A stretch of 64,000 bases of DNA from Adlercreutzia equolifaciens (GCF_029076695.1 NZ_JARFIK010000001.1:248001-312000), one strand, 5' to 3'. Shown: positions 41,924 through 51,523, numbered from the stretch's first letter. Notes: generated by a model from the sequence alone, not told the origin. Made by a program: numbers and translations.

Positions 41924-42826
41924 ATGGGACTCCTCTCAAGGTTCGAAGGCAAAATGGAAGACACGGTGGAGGGTGCCGCCGACCGCATGGGAGCCGCACC
42001 GCTGTCCCCCGTCCAAATTGCCAAAAAAGCCGAGAAGCAGATGCGCCGCGAGAAGATGGTCGGCGCAGGCAAGCAATATGCCCCCACTCTTTATACGGTT
42101 CTGGTCAACCCCGACGATGATCGTCGCCTTCTGGGCTACTACCCCACGCTGGCCGGAGAAACCGAAACCTACCTGTCCGCCAAAGCCGCCGAGCACGGGC
42201 TGGTCATGGACGGACACCCCCTGGTTCGCTTCATCGTCGACGACGATTTGCGTCACGGCAAGTTCGACGTCATTGCCGAGATGGTGGCCTCCCCGCTGGT
42301 TGAGCAGCTGCGTCAGGAAGAGTTCGCCCGCTACGGCCTTATGCGCTCCCAAAGCGGCCGTCCCGTGGCGCCCGCCCCGGCCCCGGCGCCCGCTGGCGGC
42401 TACGGCTACCAAGAGCCGGCCTACCAGGCCCCGCAGGCCTACGACGACTACGGCTACGAAGACGCCGGCGCCGACGAGCCCCACACCATGATGTTCGACG
42501 CGGCCGCCGACGGCTACGACGACGTCGACGAGAACGACGCCCGCCAGGCCTACATTTACGACATCACCAACGATCGCGCCTTCACCTTGCCGGGCCGCGC
42601 CGAGACCATCGGCCGCGAGTCCAAGAACGACATCGTCATTCCCGATATCAACGTATCGCGCGTCCACGCCGAAATTCGCCAGGACGAATCCGGCGCCTGG
42701 ATCCTTACCGACCTGGGTTCCACTAACGGCACCATCGTCAACGGACGCCAGATCAAATCCATCGCTTTGCACGATGCGGATCGCATCGTCATGGGCACCA
42801 CCAACCTCGAGTTCCAGCTCATCTAG
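41924..42826 (+). CDS. fhaA: FhaA-like protein: DUF3662 plus FHA domain
   Basis: A 300-residue cytoplasmic protein. The N-terminal DUF3662 domain (about residues 1-140) is the FhaA signature. A flexible Pro/Ala/Tyr/Asp linker (about 145-205) leads to a C-terminal FHA domain with the phosphothreonine-binding residues in GRESKNDIVIPD, SRVHAEI and GSTNGTIVNG. In actinobacteria FhaA binds phosphorylated PknB substrates at the wall-synthesis site. It is the first gene of the FHA-FHA-PP2C-SEDS/PBP-PknB cluster. Confidence 0.92.
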   Translation: MGLLSRFEGKMEDTVEGAADRMGAAPLSPVQIAKKAEKQMRREKMVGAGKQYAPTLYTVLVNPDDDRRLLGYYPTLAGETETYLSAKAAEHGLVMDGHPLVRFIVDDDLRHGKFDVIAEMVASPLVEQLRQEEFARYGLMRSQSGRPVAPAPAPAPAGGYGYQEPAYQAPQAYDDYGYEDAGADEPHTMMFDAAADGYDDVDENDARQAYIYDITNDRAFTLPGRAETIGRESKNDIVIPDINVSRVHAEIRQDESGAWILTDLGSTNGTIVNGRQIKSIALHDADRIVMGTTNLEFQLI

Positions 42827-42855
42827 CCGGTCTTTTCGGCTTAGGAGGTTATCCC

Positions 42856-43269
42856 GTGATCGATCTTGTCCTGTTGGTCGCGCGCTTGCTTTTCGTCGCG
42901 CTCCTGTACCTGTTCCTGTTCGCCCTCATGCGTACGGGCGTTGGTCTGGTGAAGGGGTCGCGCAAGAAGGAGCGCACCTGGAACGTGTCAGTAGAGCACG
43001 GGCCCAAAGAGCTGCGCGGCGTGTCCATTGCTGTGCACGGGCCGGTTATCGTGGGACGCTCCCCGGGAGCCGACATTGTCATCGGCGCCGGCTACGTGTC
43101 CGGACGCCATGCCCGCTTCCAGCTGATGGGCCAGAATCTCTTCGTTGAAGATCTGGGATCCAAGAACGGCACCGCCGTGAACGGACGCCCCATTCATGAG
43201 CCCGTGGCCCTGCGCAACAAAGACCTGGTCACCATCGGTGACGTCGACATTCGCGTGAGGTTCCAATAA
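42856..43269 (+). CDS. fhaB: FhaB-like FHA-domain membrane protein
   Basis: A 137-residue protein. An N-terminal hydrophobic segment (residues about 4-28, LLVARLLFVALLYLFLF) is followed by one FHA domain with GRSPGADIVIG, SGRHARFQL and GSKNGTAVNG. The gene starts 29 bases after fhaA (GTG or TTA-proximal region; the GTG at 42856 follows AGGAGG) and its stop overlaps the pstP start by one base. FhaB (FipA-type) proteins link PknB signalling to the divisome. Confidence 0.9.
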   Translation: MIDLVLLVARLLFVALLYLFLFALMRTGVGLVKGSRKKERTWNVSVEHGPKELRGVSIAVHGPVIVGRSPGADIVIGAGYVSGRHARFQLMGQNLFVEDLGSKNGTAVNGRPIHEPVALRNKDLVTIGDVDIRVRFQ

Positions 43270-44528
43270 TGGCGCGCTCACGGAGAAAGGTCCAAACCCC
43301 CTTTGGCAGCCGCACCGATGTGGGCTGCGTGCGCGAGCACAACGAGGACTCTCTGGTTGTGGCGCCGCCGCTCTACGTGGTGTGCGACGGCATGGGCGGC
43401 CATGCCGCCGGCGAAGTGGCCTCGGAAATTGCCGTGGACGTAGTGGCCCAGCGGGCCCCCCGCACGGCCGATGCCGCCGCTTTGGGCCAGGCTGTCGAAG
43501 AGGCCAATCTGGCCATCATCAAGGCCGCCCGCGAAGGCGTGGGCCGCGCCGGTATGGGCTGCACCTGCACCGCGGCCATTCTGGATAAAGAGCGCCTGGT
43601 CATTGCCCAGGTGGGCGATTCCCGCGCCTATCTTCTGCACCAAGGGCGCATGCAGCAGCTGACCCGGGACCACTCCCTGGTCACCGACTTGATCGAGGCC
43701 GGCCAAATTACGCCGGCCGAGGCCCGCGTCCACCCCCAGCGCTCGGTGATTACCCGCGCTCTGGGCTCCGACCCGCGCACCGAGCCCGACCTGTTCGAGC
43801 TCAACGTGGAAACGGGCGACCGCCTGCTGCTGTGCTCGGACGGCCTGTGCACCATGCTGGAAGACGACCGCATCGAGGACATCCTCAACAGCGCCGCCGA
43901 TCCGCAGCGCTGCGCGGCGCAGCTGGTCAACGAGGCCAACTCCCTGGGCGGCTACGACAACACCACGGTTATCGTGGTGGACGTCACCGGCCTGGCCGAA
44001 CAGCGCACCCGCAAGATTACGCGTCGCACCCGCGCCACGGCCATCATGCTGATTGCCCTGCTGGCAGCCATCCTCGTAGGGGCCGGTTTCGGCCTCAACT
44101 ACCTGGTCGATAATTCCGCCTATCTGGCCGACGACAACGGGAACGTGGCCGTATACCGCGGCGTGCCCGGCGACTTGTTCGGCCTTACGTTCTCCACCCT
44201 CGACCGCGTCACCGATATCGCCGTGGATGATTTGCAGCCCGGCACTGCCAATCGCCTGCGGGAAGAGGGCATTCGCGTCGACGGCATCGACGAGGCCAAC
44301 AACCTGATCAAGCTCTATGAGGCGGAAATCACGGACAAGCAGCAGGCCGAGGCCCAAGCAGCCGAAGAGGCAGCGGCAGCTGCAGCCGCCGACAACCCGG
44401 ACAGTGCCGCCGAGCCCGACAATGCAAACGACGGTTCCAATGACGCCGGCACCGCGGCCGCCAATAACGAGAACGCCGACGGCGCCGACCAAGCCGCCTC
44501 CCCGTCCCCCGCCGGGACGACGGCCTAG
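43269..44528 (+). CDS. pstP: PP2C-family Ser/Thr phosphatase PstP-like
   Basis: A 419-residue protein. The PP2C domain (about 1-245) shows the metal-binding segments GCVREHNEDSL, CDGMGGHAAGE, VGDSRAYLL, SDGLCTML and GYDNTTVIV. One hydrophobic helix at about 258-280 is followed by an external domain and a low-complexity Ala/Asn/Asp-rich tail. It would remove phosphates from PknB and its substrates. It lies between fhaB and the SEDS-PBP gene, with a nine-base gap to the latter. Confidence 0.93.
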   Translation: MARSRRKVQTPFGSRTDVGCVREHNEDSLVVAPPLYVVCDGMGGHAAGEVASEIAVDVVAQRAPRTADAAALGQAVEEANLAIIKAAREGVGRAGMGCTCTAAILDKERLVIAQVGDSRAYLLHQGRMQQLTRDHSLVTDLIEAGQITPAEARVHPQRSVITRALGSDPRTEPDLFELNVETGDRLLLCSDGLCTMLEDDRIEDILNSAADPQRCAAQLVNEANSLGGYDNTTVIVVDVTGLAEQRTRKITRRTRATAIMLIALLAAILVGAGFGLNYLVDNSAYLADDNGNVAVYRGVPGDLFGLTFSTLDRVTDIAVDDLQPGTANRLREEGIRVDGIDEANNLIKLYEAEITDKQQAEAQAAEEAAAAAAADNPDSAAEPDNANDGSNDAGTAAANNENADGADQAASPSPAGTTA

Positions 44529-44537
44529 GAGGCGCCT

Positions 44538-47321
44538 ATGTCCCGTCGCAATATCGAGCTTTTGCTCCTGCTCATTGCCTCGCCCATTGTCATCGTGCTT
44601 TTCGCCATGCTGGTGGTTACCGGCGGCCAGACGCTGTCGGTGGAAACCCTGGCGGTGCCGCTGGGCATCTTCGGAAGCTTCCTGGTGGCCCACTTGGCGG
44701 TGCGCAAGCTGGCTCCCGCCGCTGATCCGGCACTGCTGCCCATTGCCTTCGCCCTGTCGGGCATTGGCATTGCCTTCGTCACCCGCATTTTGCCCGACAA
44801 GGCCCTAAGCCAGGTGGTATGGCTCTTTGCCGGCGTCGTGGTGATGATCGTGGTGCTGGCCCTGGTGCGCAACTTGGACAAGCTGGCCAACTACAAGTAC
44901 ACCCTCATGGTGGTGGGCATTCTGTTCTTGCTCTCCCCCATGTTGCCCGTCATCGGCCACGAGTCCGGCGGCGGCCAGCTGTGGCTGTCCATCGGCCCCT
45001 TCTCGTTCCAGCCGGGCGAGATAGCCAAGATCCTCATTGTGTTCTTCATTGCCGCCTATCTGGCAGCCAACCGCGAGATGCTGTCGGTGTTCACGTGGCA
45101 GGTGGGTCCCTTCCATTTGCCGAGCCTGCCCACCTTGCTGCCCCTCATTATTATGTGGGCCCTGGCCTTCGTCGTGGTGGTGCTGGAGAAGGACCTGGGC
45201 CTGGCCCTGGTGCTGTTCTCGGTGTTCGTCATCATGCTGTACGTGGCCACGGGCAAGAAGCTGTATCTGGTGGTGTCCATCGGCCTGGCCGCCATTGCCG
45301 CCGTGGCCCTGTACTCCTTCATGGGCCACGTGCAGGCCCGCGTGGCCATCTGGCAGGATCCCTTTGCCGACGCCCAGGGCGCCGGCTTCCAGCTGGTGCA
45401 GTCCATCTACTCGCTGGCCGATGGCGACTTGTTCGGCCAGGGCATCGGCCGCGGCATGGGCGGCAACCCCATTGCCGAGGGCGGCATTCCCGTCGCCGAG
45501 AGCGACTTCATCTTCCCGGTCATTGCCGAGGAAACAGGCCTCATGGGCGCCGCCGGCGTGCTGCTTTTGTACCTGTGCTTCGCCATTCGCGGCGTCGTCA
45601 CGGCGGCCCGGGCGAAGAGCGACGTCAGCTCCTTCACCGCCGTGGGCCTTACCTCCATCATCGTGCTGCAGGCCTTCATTATTGTGGGCGGCGTTACCCG
45701 TCTCATCCCCCTGACCGGCATCACGCTGCCCTTCATCAGCCAGGGCGGCTCCTCACTTATTGCCAGCTTCATTATTGTGGGCTGCCTGCTGCGCTGCGGC
45801 GACGAGGGCACCGGCGTCGATTCCGAAATGCGCCAGACCGGCACCATCGGCTCCCATGGCGCGAACTCGGTGCTGGGCCGCGTGGCCCTGGGCAAGCGCC
45901 TGACCGGCACCATGATCATCTATTCGGTGCTCTTCGGCGTATTGGTGGCCAACCTTACCTACATCATGGTCATCAAGGCCCCCGAGTACCAGAACCTGCC
46001 CAGCAACAACCACACCATGGCCCGCGAGGCCACTATGGAACGCGGCACCATTTCCACCATCGACGGCACGGTGCTGGCCCAGTCGGTGCGCCAGGAGGAC
46101 GGCACCTATAAGCGCGAATACCCCGCGGGCACCTTGGCCGCGCACATTGTGGGCTATACCTCGCAGAAGTTCGGTTCCGCCGGCATCGAGGCCGCCTACA
46201 ATGACACCTTGCGCGGCGAGCAGAACTTCGCCAGCTTCTCCGACGTGGTGAATTCCCTGGCCGGCATTCAGACCAAGGGCAACGACGTCACGCTGACCAT
46301 CGACGCCACCATCCAGCGGGCGGCCCAAAACGTGCTGGAGGGCCAAGTGGGCGCCTGCGTGGTCATGAACCCCGAGACCGGCGCCGTGTTGGCCCTGGCC
46401 TCCTCGCCCACCTTCGATGCCGCCGATTACGAATCGCTGCTGACGGCCGCTGCCGACAACAGCAACGACTCCTCCGAGCTGTTCAACCGTGCCACCCAGG
46501 CACTGTACGCCCCCGGCTCCACCTTCAAGATGGTCACGCTGGCCGCAGCCCTCCAGGACGGGGTGGCCACGGCCGACACCATGTACGACTCGCCGGGCAC
46601 CCTGGACATCGGCAATGCCCCGGTGACTAATGTGAAGAAGCGCAACTACGGGCGCATTACGCTGGAGATGGCCATGTGGTACTCATCGAACACCGTGTTC
46701 GGCCAGGTAGGCGTTCAGCTGGGCGCCGACTTGCTGGTGCAGATGGCCTGCAATTTCGGCTTCAACGAAGATATCGACTTCCCACTGCCCTTGGCCACGT
46801 CGCTCATGCCCGACCCCGAGGAAATGACCACCTGGGAAACGGCCTGGGCCGCCTGCGGCGAGCCGGTGGGCGAGCACGAGAGCCCGGCCGGCCCCCAGGC
46901 CACGGTCATGCAGATGTGCATGGTGGGCTCCGCCATTGCCAATGAGGGCGCCCTTATGCAGCCCTACTTGGTCGACGGCGTCTACAACGCCAACGGCGAA
47001 CGCAGCTTCTATCCGCTGGCCATCAAGCTGAAGCAGGCCATCGACAAGGACACCGCCGCCCGCGAGATTGAAATCATGAAGGGCGTCGTCACCGAGGGCA
47101 CCGGCTCGCGGGCCGCCATCGACGGCGTGGCCGTGGCCGGCAAGACGGGCACCCACGAGCGCGGCGACGGCGAGGACGACAGCTGGTTCGTGGGCCTGGC
47201 ACCCGCCGACGACCCGAAGGTCGTGGTGGCCGTGGCCATCGAGCGGGGCGAGTCGGGCGCCGGTGCCGCCGCCGCACACGACGTGTTGGAAACGGCTCTC
47301 GAAGTGATAGGAGCGCTGTAG
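44538..47321 (+). CDS. Fused SEDS glycosyltransferase (RodA/FtsW) and class B penicillin-binding protein
   Basis: A 927-residue single chain. Residues 1 to about 430 are a SEDS polymerase with about ten helices (GQLWLSIGPFSFQPGEIAKI, PLTGITLPFISQGGSSL). A further helix near 450 (MIIYSVLFGVLVANLTYI) leads to a PBP of the PbpA type: dimerisation region, catalytic STFK in APGSTFKMVT, SSN in YSSNTVFG and KTG in AGKTGTHERG. In most actinobacteria these are two adjacent genes (rodA, pbpA). Here no stop or frameshift separates them. It would polymerise and crosslink peptidoglycan. GGAGG precedes the ATG at 44538; pknB follows after 81 bases. Confidence 0.93.
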   Translation: MSRRNIELLLLLIASPIVIVLFAMLVVTGGQTLSVETLAVPLGIFGSFLVAHLAVRKLAPAADPALLPIAFALSGIGIAFVTRILPDKALSQVVWLFAGVVVMIVVLALVRNLDKLANYKYTLMVVGILFLLSPMLPVIGHESGGGQLWLSIGPFSFQPGEIAKILIVFFIAAYLAANREMLSVFTWQVGPFHLPSLPTLLPLIIMWALAFVVVVLEKDLGLALVLFSVFVIMLYVATGKKLYLVVSIGLAAIAAVALYSFMGHVQARVAIWQDPFADAQGAGFQLVQSIYSLADGDLFGQGIGRGMGGNPIAEGGIPVAESDFIFPVIAEETGLMGAAGVLLLYLCFAIRGVVTAARAKSDVSSFTAVGLTSIIVLQAFIIVGGVTRLIPLTGITLPFISQGGSSLIASFIIVGCLLRCGDEGTGVDSEMRQTGTIGSHGANSVLGRVALGKRLTGTMIIYSVLFGVLVANLTYIMVIKAPEYQNLPSNNHTMAREATMERGTISTIDGTVLAQSVRQEDGTYKREYPAGTLAAHIVGYTSQKFGSAGIEAAYNDTLRGEQNFASFSDVVNSLAGIQTKGNDVTLTIDATIQRAAQNVLEGQVGACVVMNPETGAVLALASSPTFDAADYESLLTAAADNSNDSSELFNRATQALYAPGSTFKMVTLAAALQDGVATADTMYDSPGTLDIGNAPVTNVKKRNYGRITLEMAMWYSSNTVFGQVGVQLGADLLVQMACNFGFNEDIDFPLPLATSLMPDPEEMTTWETAWAACGEPVGEHESPAGPQATVMQMCMVGSAIANEGALMQPYLVDGVYNANGERSFYPLAIKLKQAIDKDTAAREIEIMKGVVTEGTGSRAAIDGVAVAGKTGTHERGDGEDDSWFVGLAPADDPKVVVAVAIERGESGAGAAAAHDVLETALEVIGAL

Positions 47322-47402
47322 TACAATGATCAGACTCACGCGAGTTCGCATCGAAAACAGACTGCAAACCCACCAAAGTATGGAACTTTAAGGAGTAACA
47401 AG

Positions 47403-49397
47403 GTGACCGGACAGGGAACAATGACGGGCAAGGTCCTCGCGGGCCGCTACGAAATCAAAGACCGCATCGGTATCGGCGGTATGGCCGAGGTATACCGGGC
47501 CCAGGACAACACCTTGATGCGCGTGGTGGCCGTAAAGGTCATGCTGCCGCAGTTCGCGGCCGACCCGGCCTTCACCCAGCGGTTCCGTCAGGAGGCCGCT
47601 GCCGCGGCCAACCTCCAAAGCCCCTACATTGTCAACGTATACGACTGGGGCCACGAGGACGGCACCTACTTCATCGTCATGGAGTTCGTGCGCGGCTCGG
47701 ATCTGAAAACCGCCATTCAGCAGCGCGGCGCCATCAACCAGCGCAAGGTAGCCGAAATTGGCTCCCAGGTGTGCCAGGCCCTTACCGTGGCCCACAATCA
47801 GGACATCATCCATCGCGACATCAAGCCCCAGAACATCATGGTGCAGCCCGATGGCAACGTGAAGGTGATGGACTTCGGCATTGCCCGCGCCAAGAACTCC
47901 GTGAACGACAAAACCTCGGCCGTGCTGGGCACAGCCCACTATATCTCGCCCGAGCAGGCCCAGGGCAAAGACCTTACCGCCGCCAGCGACATCTACTCGC
48001 TGGGCGTGGTGCTCTACGAGGCCGCCACAGGCACGCTGCCCTTCGACGGCCCCGACGCCGTCTCGGTGGCCATGATGCAGGTAAAGGACGACCCCGAGCC
48101 CCCCAGCGCCATCAACCCCGACATTGACCCGGCCCTCGAGGACATCATCATGGTGGCCCTGGCCAAGAACCCGGCCGATCGCTTTGCCACGGCCAACGAT
48201 ATGCGCCTGGCTCTGAACGACTATCTGGCCGGCCGTCCCCTTAACCTGGGGCGCGGCAACAGCTTTACCGAGGCGCAGACCCGCGTCATGGGCGCCGTGG
48301 CCCCCGCGCCGGTGCCCCTGGCCGACAGCACCCAGGCGATGCCCTACGTGGCCGGCAGCGGTTCCTCCCCCTCGGCCACGGGCAGCTTCCAAACTACGAA
48401 CTTCCGCGATCAGGGTGGCAAGAAAAGTACCAAGAAGCCGGTCATCATCGCGGTTGTGGCCGCGGTGCTGGCCATTGCCATCATCGGCGGCCTGGTATGG
48501 GCCTTTGCCGGCGCCGGTGACAAGGAAATGGTTCCCGTGCCCAATGTTGTCGGCATGACGGAACAGCAGGCCGAGGAGACCATTCGCCAAGAGGGCTTCC
48601 AGGTGGGCACCAAGGATTATCCGCTCGACGAGTCGGTGCCCGAGGGCACCGTCATCAGCCAGGACCCCAGCGGCGGCGAGGCCGAGAAGGGATCGAAGAT
48701 CAATCTGCTTATCTCGGGCGGCGACGAAGAGGTGGACGCCCCGAAGATTACGGGCATGACCCCTGATCAGGCTAAGGAAGTGGCCGAAAAGAAGGGGTTG
48801 AACGTAGCCCAGTCCGAAAGCCAGTACTCCGACACCGTCGACGAAGGCCTCATCATTTCCCAGAACCCCGCCGAGGGCCAGAAGGTTCCCGCCGGCGGCA
48901 CCATCGAGTACGTAGTGTCCCGCGGTCCGAAGACCACCAAGGCCCCCAACGTTATCGGCATGGACGTCGACCAGGCCAAACAGGAGCTGCAGAACGCCGG
49001 CTTCGGGGTCGACGTGAACGAGGAGTACTCCGACAAGCCCGAGGGCACCGTCTTCAAGCAGAATCCGCTGAACGATCCCATCGAGCCCGGCGGCACCGTC
49101 TCCATCACGGTCAGCCTGGGCTCCAATGAGACCGATATCCCCAGCGTGGTGGGCCAGTCGGAAAGCACCGCCACCACGGCGCTGCAGAACGCAGGCTTCT
49201 CGGTGAAAACCCAGCGCGCAGCCAGCAATGACCCCGAGGGCACGGTCATCGACCAGAGCCAAACCGGCAAGGCCGAACCGGGCTCAACCATCACCATCAC
49301 GGTGAGCTCCGGCCCCGCTACTCCCGATCCGGAGCCCACTGACCCCGGCACGGGCGACGGCAATCAGGACAGTCAGGACGAAGGCGATAACGCCTAA
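47403..49397 (+). CDS. pknB: Ser/Thr kinase PknB-like with four PASTA domains
   Basis: A 664-residue membrane kinase. The N-terminal kinase domain (about 10-275) has the glycine loop GIGGMAEVYRA, VVAVKVM, the catalytic loop HRDIKPQNIM and DFGIAR. A juxtamembrane region leads to a helix at about 342-362 and four PASTA repeats (starting PVPNVVG, DAPKITG, KAPNVIG and TDIPSVVG), then an acidic Pro/Asp tail. The PASTA part binds wall fragments or lipid II and controls wall synthesis through the neighbouring proteins. The GTG at 47403 is chosen because AAGGAG lies seven bases upstream. A terminator follows. Confidence 0.95.
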   Translation: MTGQGTMTGKVLAGRYEIKDRIGIGGMAEVYRAQDNTLMRVVAVKVMLPQFAADPAFTQRFRQEAAAAANLQSPYIVNVYDWGHEDGTYFIVMEFVRGSDLKTAIQQRGAINQRKVAEIGSQVCQALTVAHNQDIIHRDIKPQNIMVQPDGNVKVMDFGIARAKNSVNDKTSAVLGTAHYISPEQAQGKDLTAASDIYSLGVVLYEAATGTLPFDGPDAVSVAMMQVKDDPEPPSAINPDIDPALEDIIMVALAKNPADRFATANDMRLALNDYLAGRPLNLGRGNSFTEAQTRVMGAVAPAPVPLADSTQAMPYVAGSGSSPSATGSFQTTNFRDQGGKKSTKKPVIIAVVAAVLAIAIIGGLVWAFAGAGDKEMVPVPNVVGMTEQQAEETIRQEGFQVGTKDYPLDESVPEGTVISQDPSGGEAEKGSKINLLISGGDEEVDAPKITGMTPDQAKEVAEKKGLNVAQSESQYSDTVDEGLIISQNPAEGQKVPAGGTIEYVVSRGPKTTKAPNVIGMDVDQAKQELQNAGFGVDVNEEYSDKPEGTVFKQNPLNDPIEPGGTVSITVSLGSNETDIPSVVGQSESTATTALQNAGFSVKTQRAASNDPEGTVIDQSQTGKAEPGSTITITVSSGPATPDPEPTDPGTGDGNQDSQDEGDNA

Positions 49398-49430
49398 GCC
49401 CGCTTCTTCTGCAACAAAACGATGAAAACG

Positions 49431-49460
49431 GCGGCCCTCCCCTTTTGACGGGAGGGCCGC
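49431..49460 (+). terminator. Terminator of the FHA-PknB operon
   Basis: GCGGCCCTCCC and GGGAGGGCCGC are perfect 11-bp arms around an eight-base loop, followed by TTCTATA on the plus strand. Confidence 0.75.
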
Positions 49461-49475
49461 TTCTATAATGGAGCT

Positions 49476-50495
49476 ATGCCCGATTGGTTCAACATATTCG
49501 ACAAGTTCGTCCATGCCGACTGGTTCAACACCTTCCTCGGCGTGGTCATTATCTGCGCCATCACGTTCTTGATCTGCCGCGTGACCGTAGCCTTCATGCG
49601 CCGCATCCTGAAGAAGACCACGCTGTTGCCCTCAAGTTCCATCTTCATCAACCTGGTGCGTGCCGTGGTGTGGATATTCGGCATTGCCTGCATCTTGTCC
49701 ATTTGCTTCAACGTGAACATCAACGCCATGATTGCCGGCTTGGGCGTTGTCGGTATCGCCGTGTCCCTGGGCTTTCAAGATACGCTATCGAACCTGCTGG
49801 GCGGCCTGCAGGTCAGCGTGTCGCGCAGCGTGGAGCCCGGCGACAATATTCGCATGGGGCCCAGCGGGGTATCCGGCGTGGTGCAGGACGTCACCTGGCG
49901 CTACACCTCCATCATCGACAGCTCGGGCAACCACATTAACATCCCGAACTCGCTGATGACCTCCACCGCCGTGGCTAAGCTGTCGCCCCTGAACGACGTG
50001 TCTATCAACCTGGTGGTCACCACGAACAGCGAGCGCCTCACCGCCACGGCCCATCACATCGAGGACGCAGCTGAAAAGGCCGTCTCGCGGGTAAGCAAGA
50101 TCAAGAAGAGGCCGAGTGTGTCCTTCAGCGCCATTACCGATAAGGGCTTCCAAGGCACCCTCAGCTTCACCATCACCGATGCCAGCAAGGCCAGCAATGC
50201 CACCGATGCCGCTATTCGCGCCGTGGCACCCTATGTGCACAATCACCTTATCGAAGAGGCCATGAGCTCGCTGACCGCTGACGGGGAAGACCACGGTACG
50301 GCCCCAGTCATGGTGCCCACCGACGAAACCGGCGTGCTAGTGCCCGTGCCTCAGACGCCCACACCGCAAGCCAGTGCTTCTACTGCGGACAGCGCCCCCA
50401 GTTCTGAGCACAACGGCAGTAAAGGCGATACGGGAAAGAGCGAGGAGACGAGCGCCCCGGTAGGCACTCAACAGGAAAAGCCTGCGCAGGCATAA
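49476..50495 (+). CDS. mscS: Small-conductance mechanosensitive channel (MscS family)
   Basis: A 339-residue channel with three N-terminal helices and the MscS pore/beta domain (GLGVVGIAVSLGFQDTLSN, then VEPGDNIRMG and GNHINIPNSLM). It opens to release osmolytes under membrane tension. The C-terminal 70 residues are a Thr/Ser/Pro/Glu-rich tail that is not part of the channel core. The ATG at 49476 lies only 15 bases from the terminator stem, so the mRNA leader must be short; a TATAAT-like TTCTATAAT sits at 49461-49469. Confidence 0.92.
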   Translation: MPDWFNIFDKFVHADWFNTFLGVVIICAITFLICRVTVAFMRRILKKTTLLPSSSIFINLVRAVVWIFGIACILSICFNVNINAMIAGLGVVGIAVSLGFQDTLSNLLGGLQVSVSRSVEPGDNIRMGPSGVSGVVQDVTWRYTSIIDSSGNHINIPNSLMTSTAVAKLSPLNDVSINLVVTTNSERLTATAHHIEDAAEKAVSRVSKIKKRPSVSFSAITDKGFQGTLSFTITDASKASNATDAAIRAVAPYVHNHLIEEAMSSLTADGEDHGTAPVMVPTDETGVLVPVPQTPTPQASASTADSAPSSEHNGSKGDTGKSEETSAPVGTQQEKPAQA

Positions 50496-50522
50496 GAAAA
50501 TCCTGCCCCCGCCTGAGGATGA

Positions 50523-50584
50523 ACCCACCTCAAAAGGTGGGTGCTCGCATCTGGCTTCCCGGCTTTCGTATCAACGGATACGAA
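50523..50584. other. Two hairpins in the gap before nrdG
   Basis: ACCCACCT/AGGTGGGT (50523-50542, loop CAAA) and TTCGTATC/GATACGAA (50565-50584, loop AACG) are exact inverted repeats. They are the only structures I see in the 336-base gap 50496-50831, which is less G+C-rich than its surroundings. The first may terminate the mscS transcript, though it lacks a T-run. Confidence 0.45.
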
Positions 50585-50819
50585 TCTCCGTTTCACCAGC
50601 TTCTAAAGCTCCCTCATGTAAAAACGTCGGTCCATCGCAAAGATGGGCGGGAACAGGACTTGCCCTTAGTATACGCAAAACAGCGGCGCCGTGAAGTCTT
50701 GACATGGCCGCTTCTGTAAGCTGTTGGGTTATCGTTGCTCGCCATCACGGGGAGCATCCGCCATTCGTGCCGACTTTGTGGGTCGGCAACAGTTCACCGT
50801 TGCGCGTCGGGCCCTGGGC

Positions 50820-50825
50820 TACAAT
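50820..50825 (+). promoter_or_regulatory. -10 box seven bases upstream of nrdG (leaderless candidate)
   Basis: TACAAT ends at 50825 and the nrdG ATG is at 50832, so transcription would begin at the start codon. No ribosome site precedes the ATG. TTGCGC at 50800-50805 is a poor-spaced -35 (14 bases), so the promoter assignment is tentative. Confidence 0.4.
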
Positions 50826-50831
50826 GGCGCC

Positions 50832-51434
50832 ATGGATACTACGCAAAACAACAGCTCCTCCGCGGACGAGGCCTTGGGCCGCCGCGTTGAGGATTTCGAA
50901 ACCGCCACCATCACCCTGTACGGCACCGAACCCGACTCCATTGTAGACGGTCCGGGCCTGCGCTATGCCGTATTCGTGCAAGGGTGCTCCCACGGCTGCC
51001 CCGGGTGCCACAACCCCGACAGCCAGCCGGCCTGCGGTGGCACCGAGCTGGGGCTGCCGGCCCTGCTGGCCGACATCGAGGCCAACGGCCTCGTGCACGA
51101 CGTCACGCTCTCGGGCGGCGAGCCCTTCGAGCAGCCGGGCCCCTGCGGTCTTCTGGCTGAGGCGCTGAAAGAGCGCGGCTACGGCATCTGGTGCTATACG
51201 GGCTATCTGTACGAAGACCTGGCCCGTCGCAACGACGCTGCCGTCAAGCATCTGCTGGAGCATATCGATGTCCTGGTGGACGGCCCCTTCGTCGAATCCC
51301 TCAAGTCTCTTGAGCTGAAGTGGTGCGGTTCCTCAAACCAGCGTCTCATCGACGTGCCGGCCACGCGCCGCGCCGGCGCCATCGTGGAGTGGCAGCCCAC
51401 CACCTTCTCGCTGGAAAAGCCTTCCAACTGGTAA
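50832..51434 (+). CDS. nrdG: Anaerobic ribonucleotide reductase-activating protein
   Basis: A 200-residue radical-SAM enzyme of NrdG type. The cluster motif is VQGCSHGCPGCHNPD (CxxxCxxC), with GGEPFEQP as SAM-binding GGE region and a C-terminal STxR-like QRLIDVPATRRAG block. It reduces SAM to install the glycyl radical on NrdD. The gene is 8 kb from nrdD rather than adjacent. Its N-terminus is about 20 residues longer than the minimal family form. The ATG at 50832 is chosen because the frame upstream has no ribosome site and shows no conservation pattern. Confidence 0.92.
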   Translation: MDTTQNNSSSADEALGRRVEDFETATITLYGTEPDSIVDGPGLRYAVFVQGCSHGCPGCHNPDSQPACGGTELGLPALLADIEANGLVHDVTLSGGEPFEQPGPCGLLAEALKERGYGIWCYTGYLYEDLARRNDAAVKHLLEHIDVLVDGPFVESLKSLELKWCGSSNQRLIDVPATRRAGAIVEWQPTTFSLEKPSNW

Positions 51435-51459
51435 ACATCATCCTCCCCTAAAAACACCA

Positions 51460-51492
51460 TCGAGCGCGCCAGGGAGGGAGGGACGCGCTCGA
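51460..51492 (-). terminator. Terminator of the second flavoprotein gene
   Basis: TCGAGCGCG and CGCGCTCGA pair around a 15-base loop. On the minus strand the stem is followed by TGGTGTTTTTAGG. As the nrdG stop is 26 bases to the left, it may serve both strands. Confidence 0.7.
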
Positions 51493-51523
51493 CGTGTCGG
51501 AGGGATTGTTTCGTTGCTAGGGC

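Noticed and set aside
50519-50719. 66-residue frame in the gap before nrdG
   Set aside because: No ribosome site, contains two hairpins and no similarity I recognise; could be a relic but there is no support.
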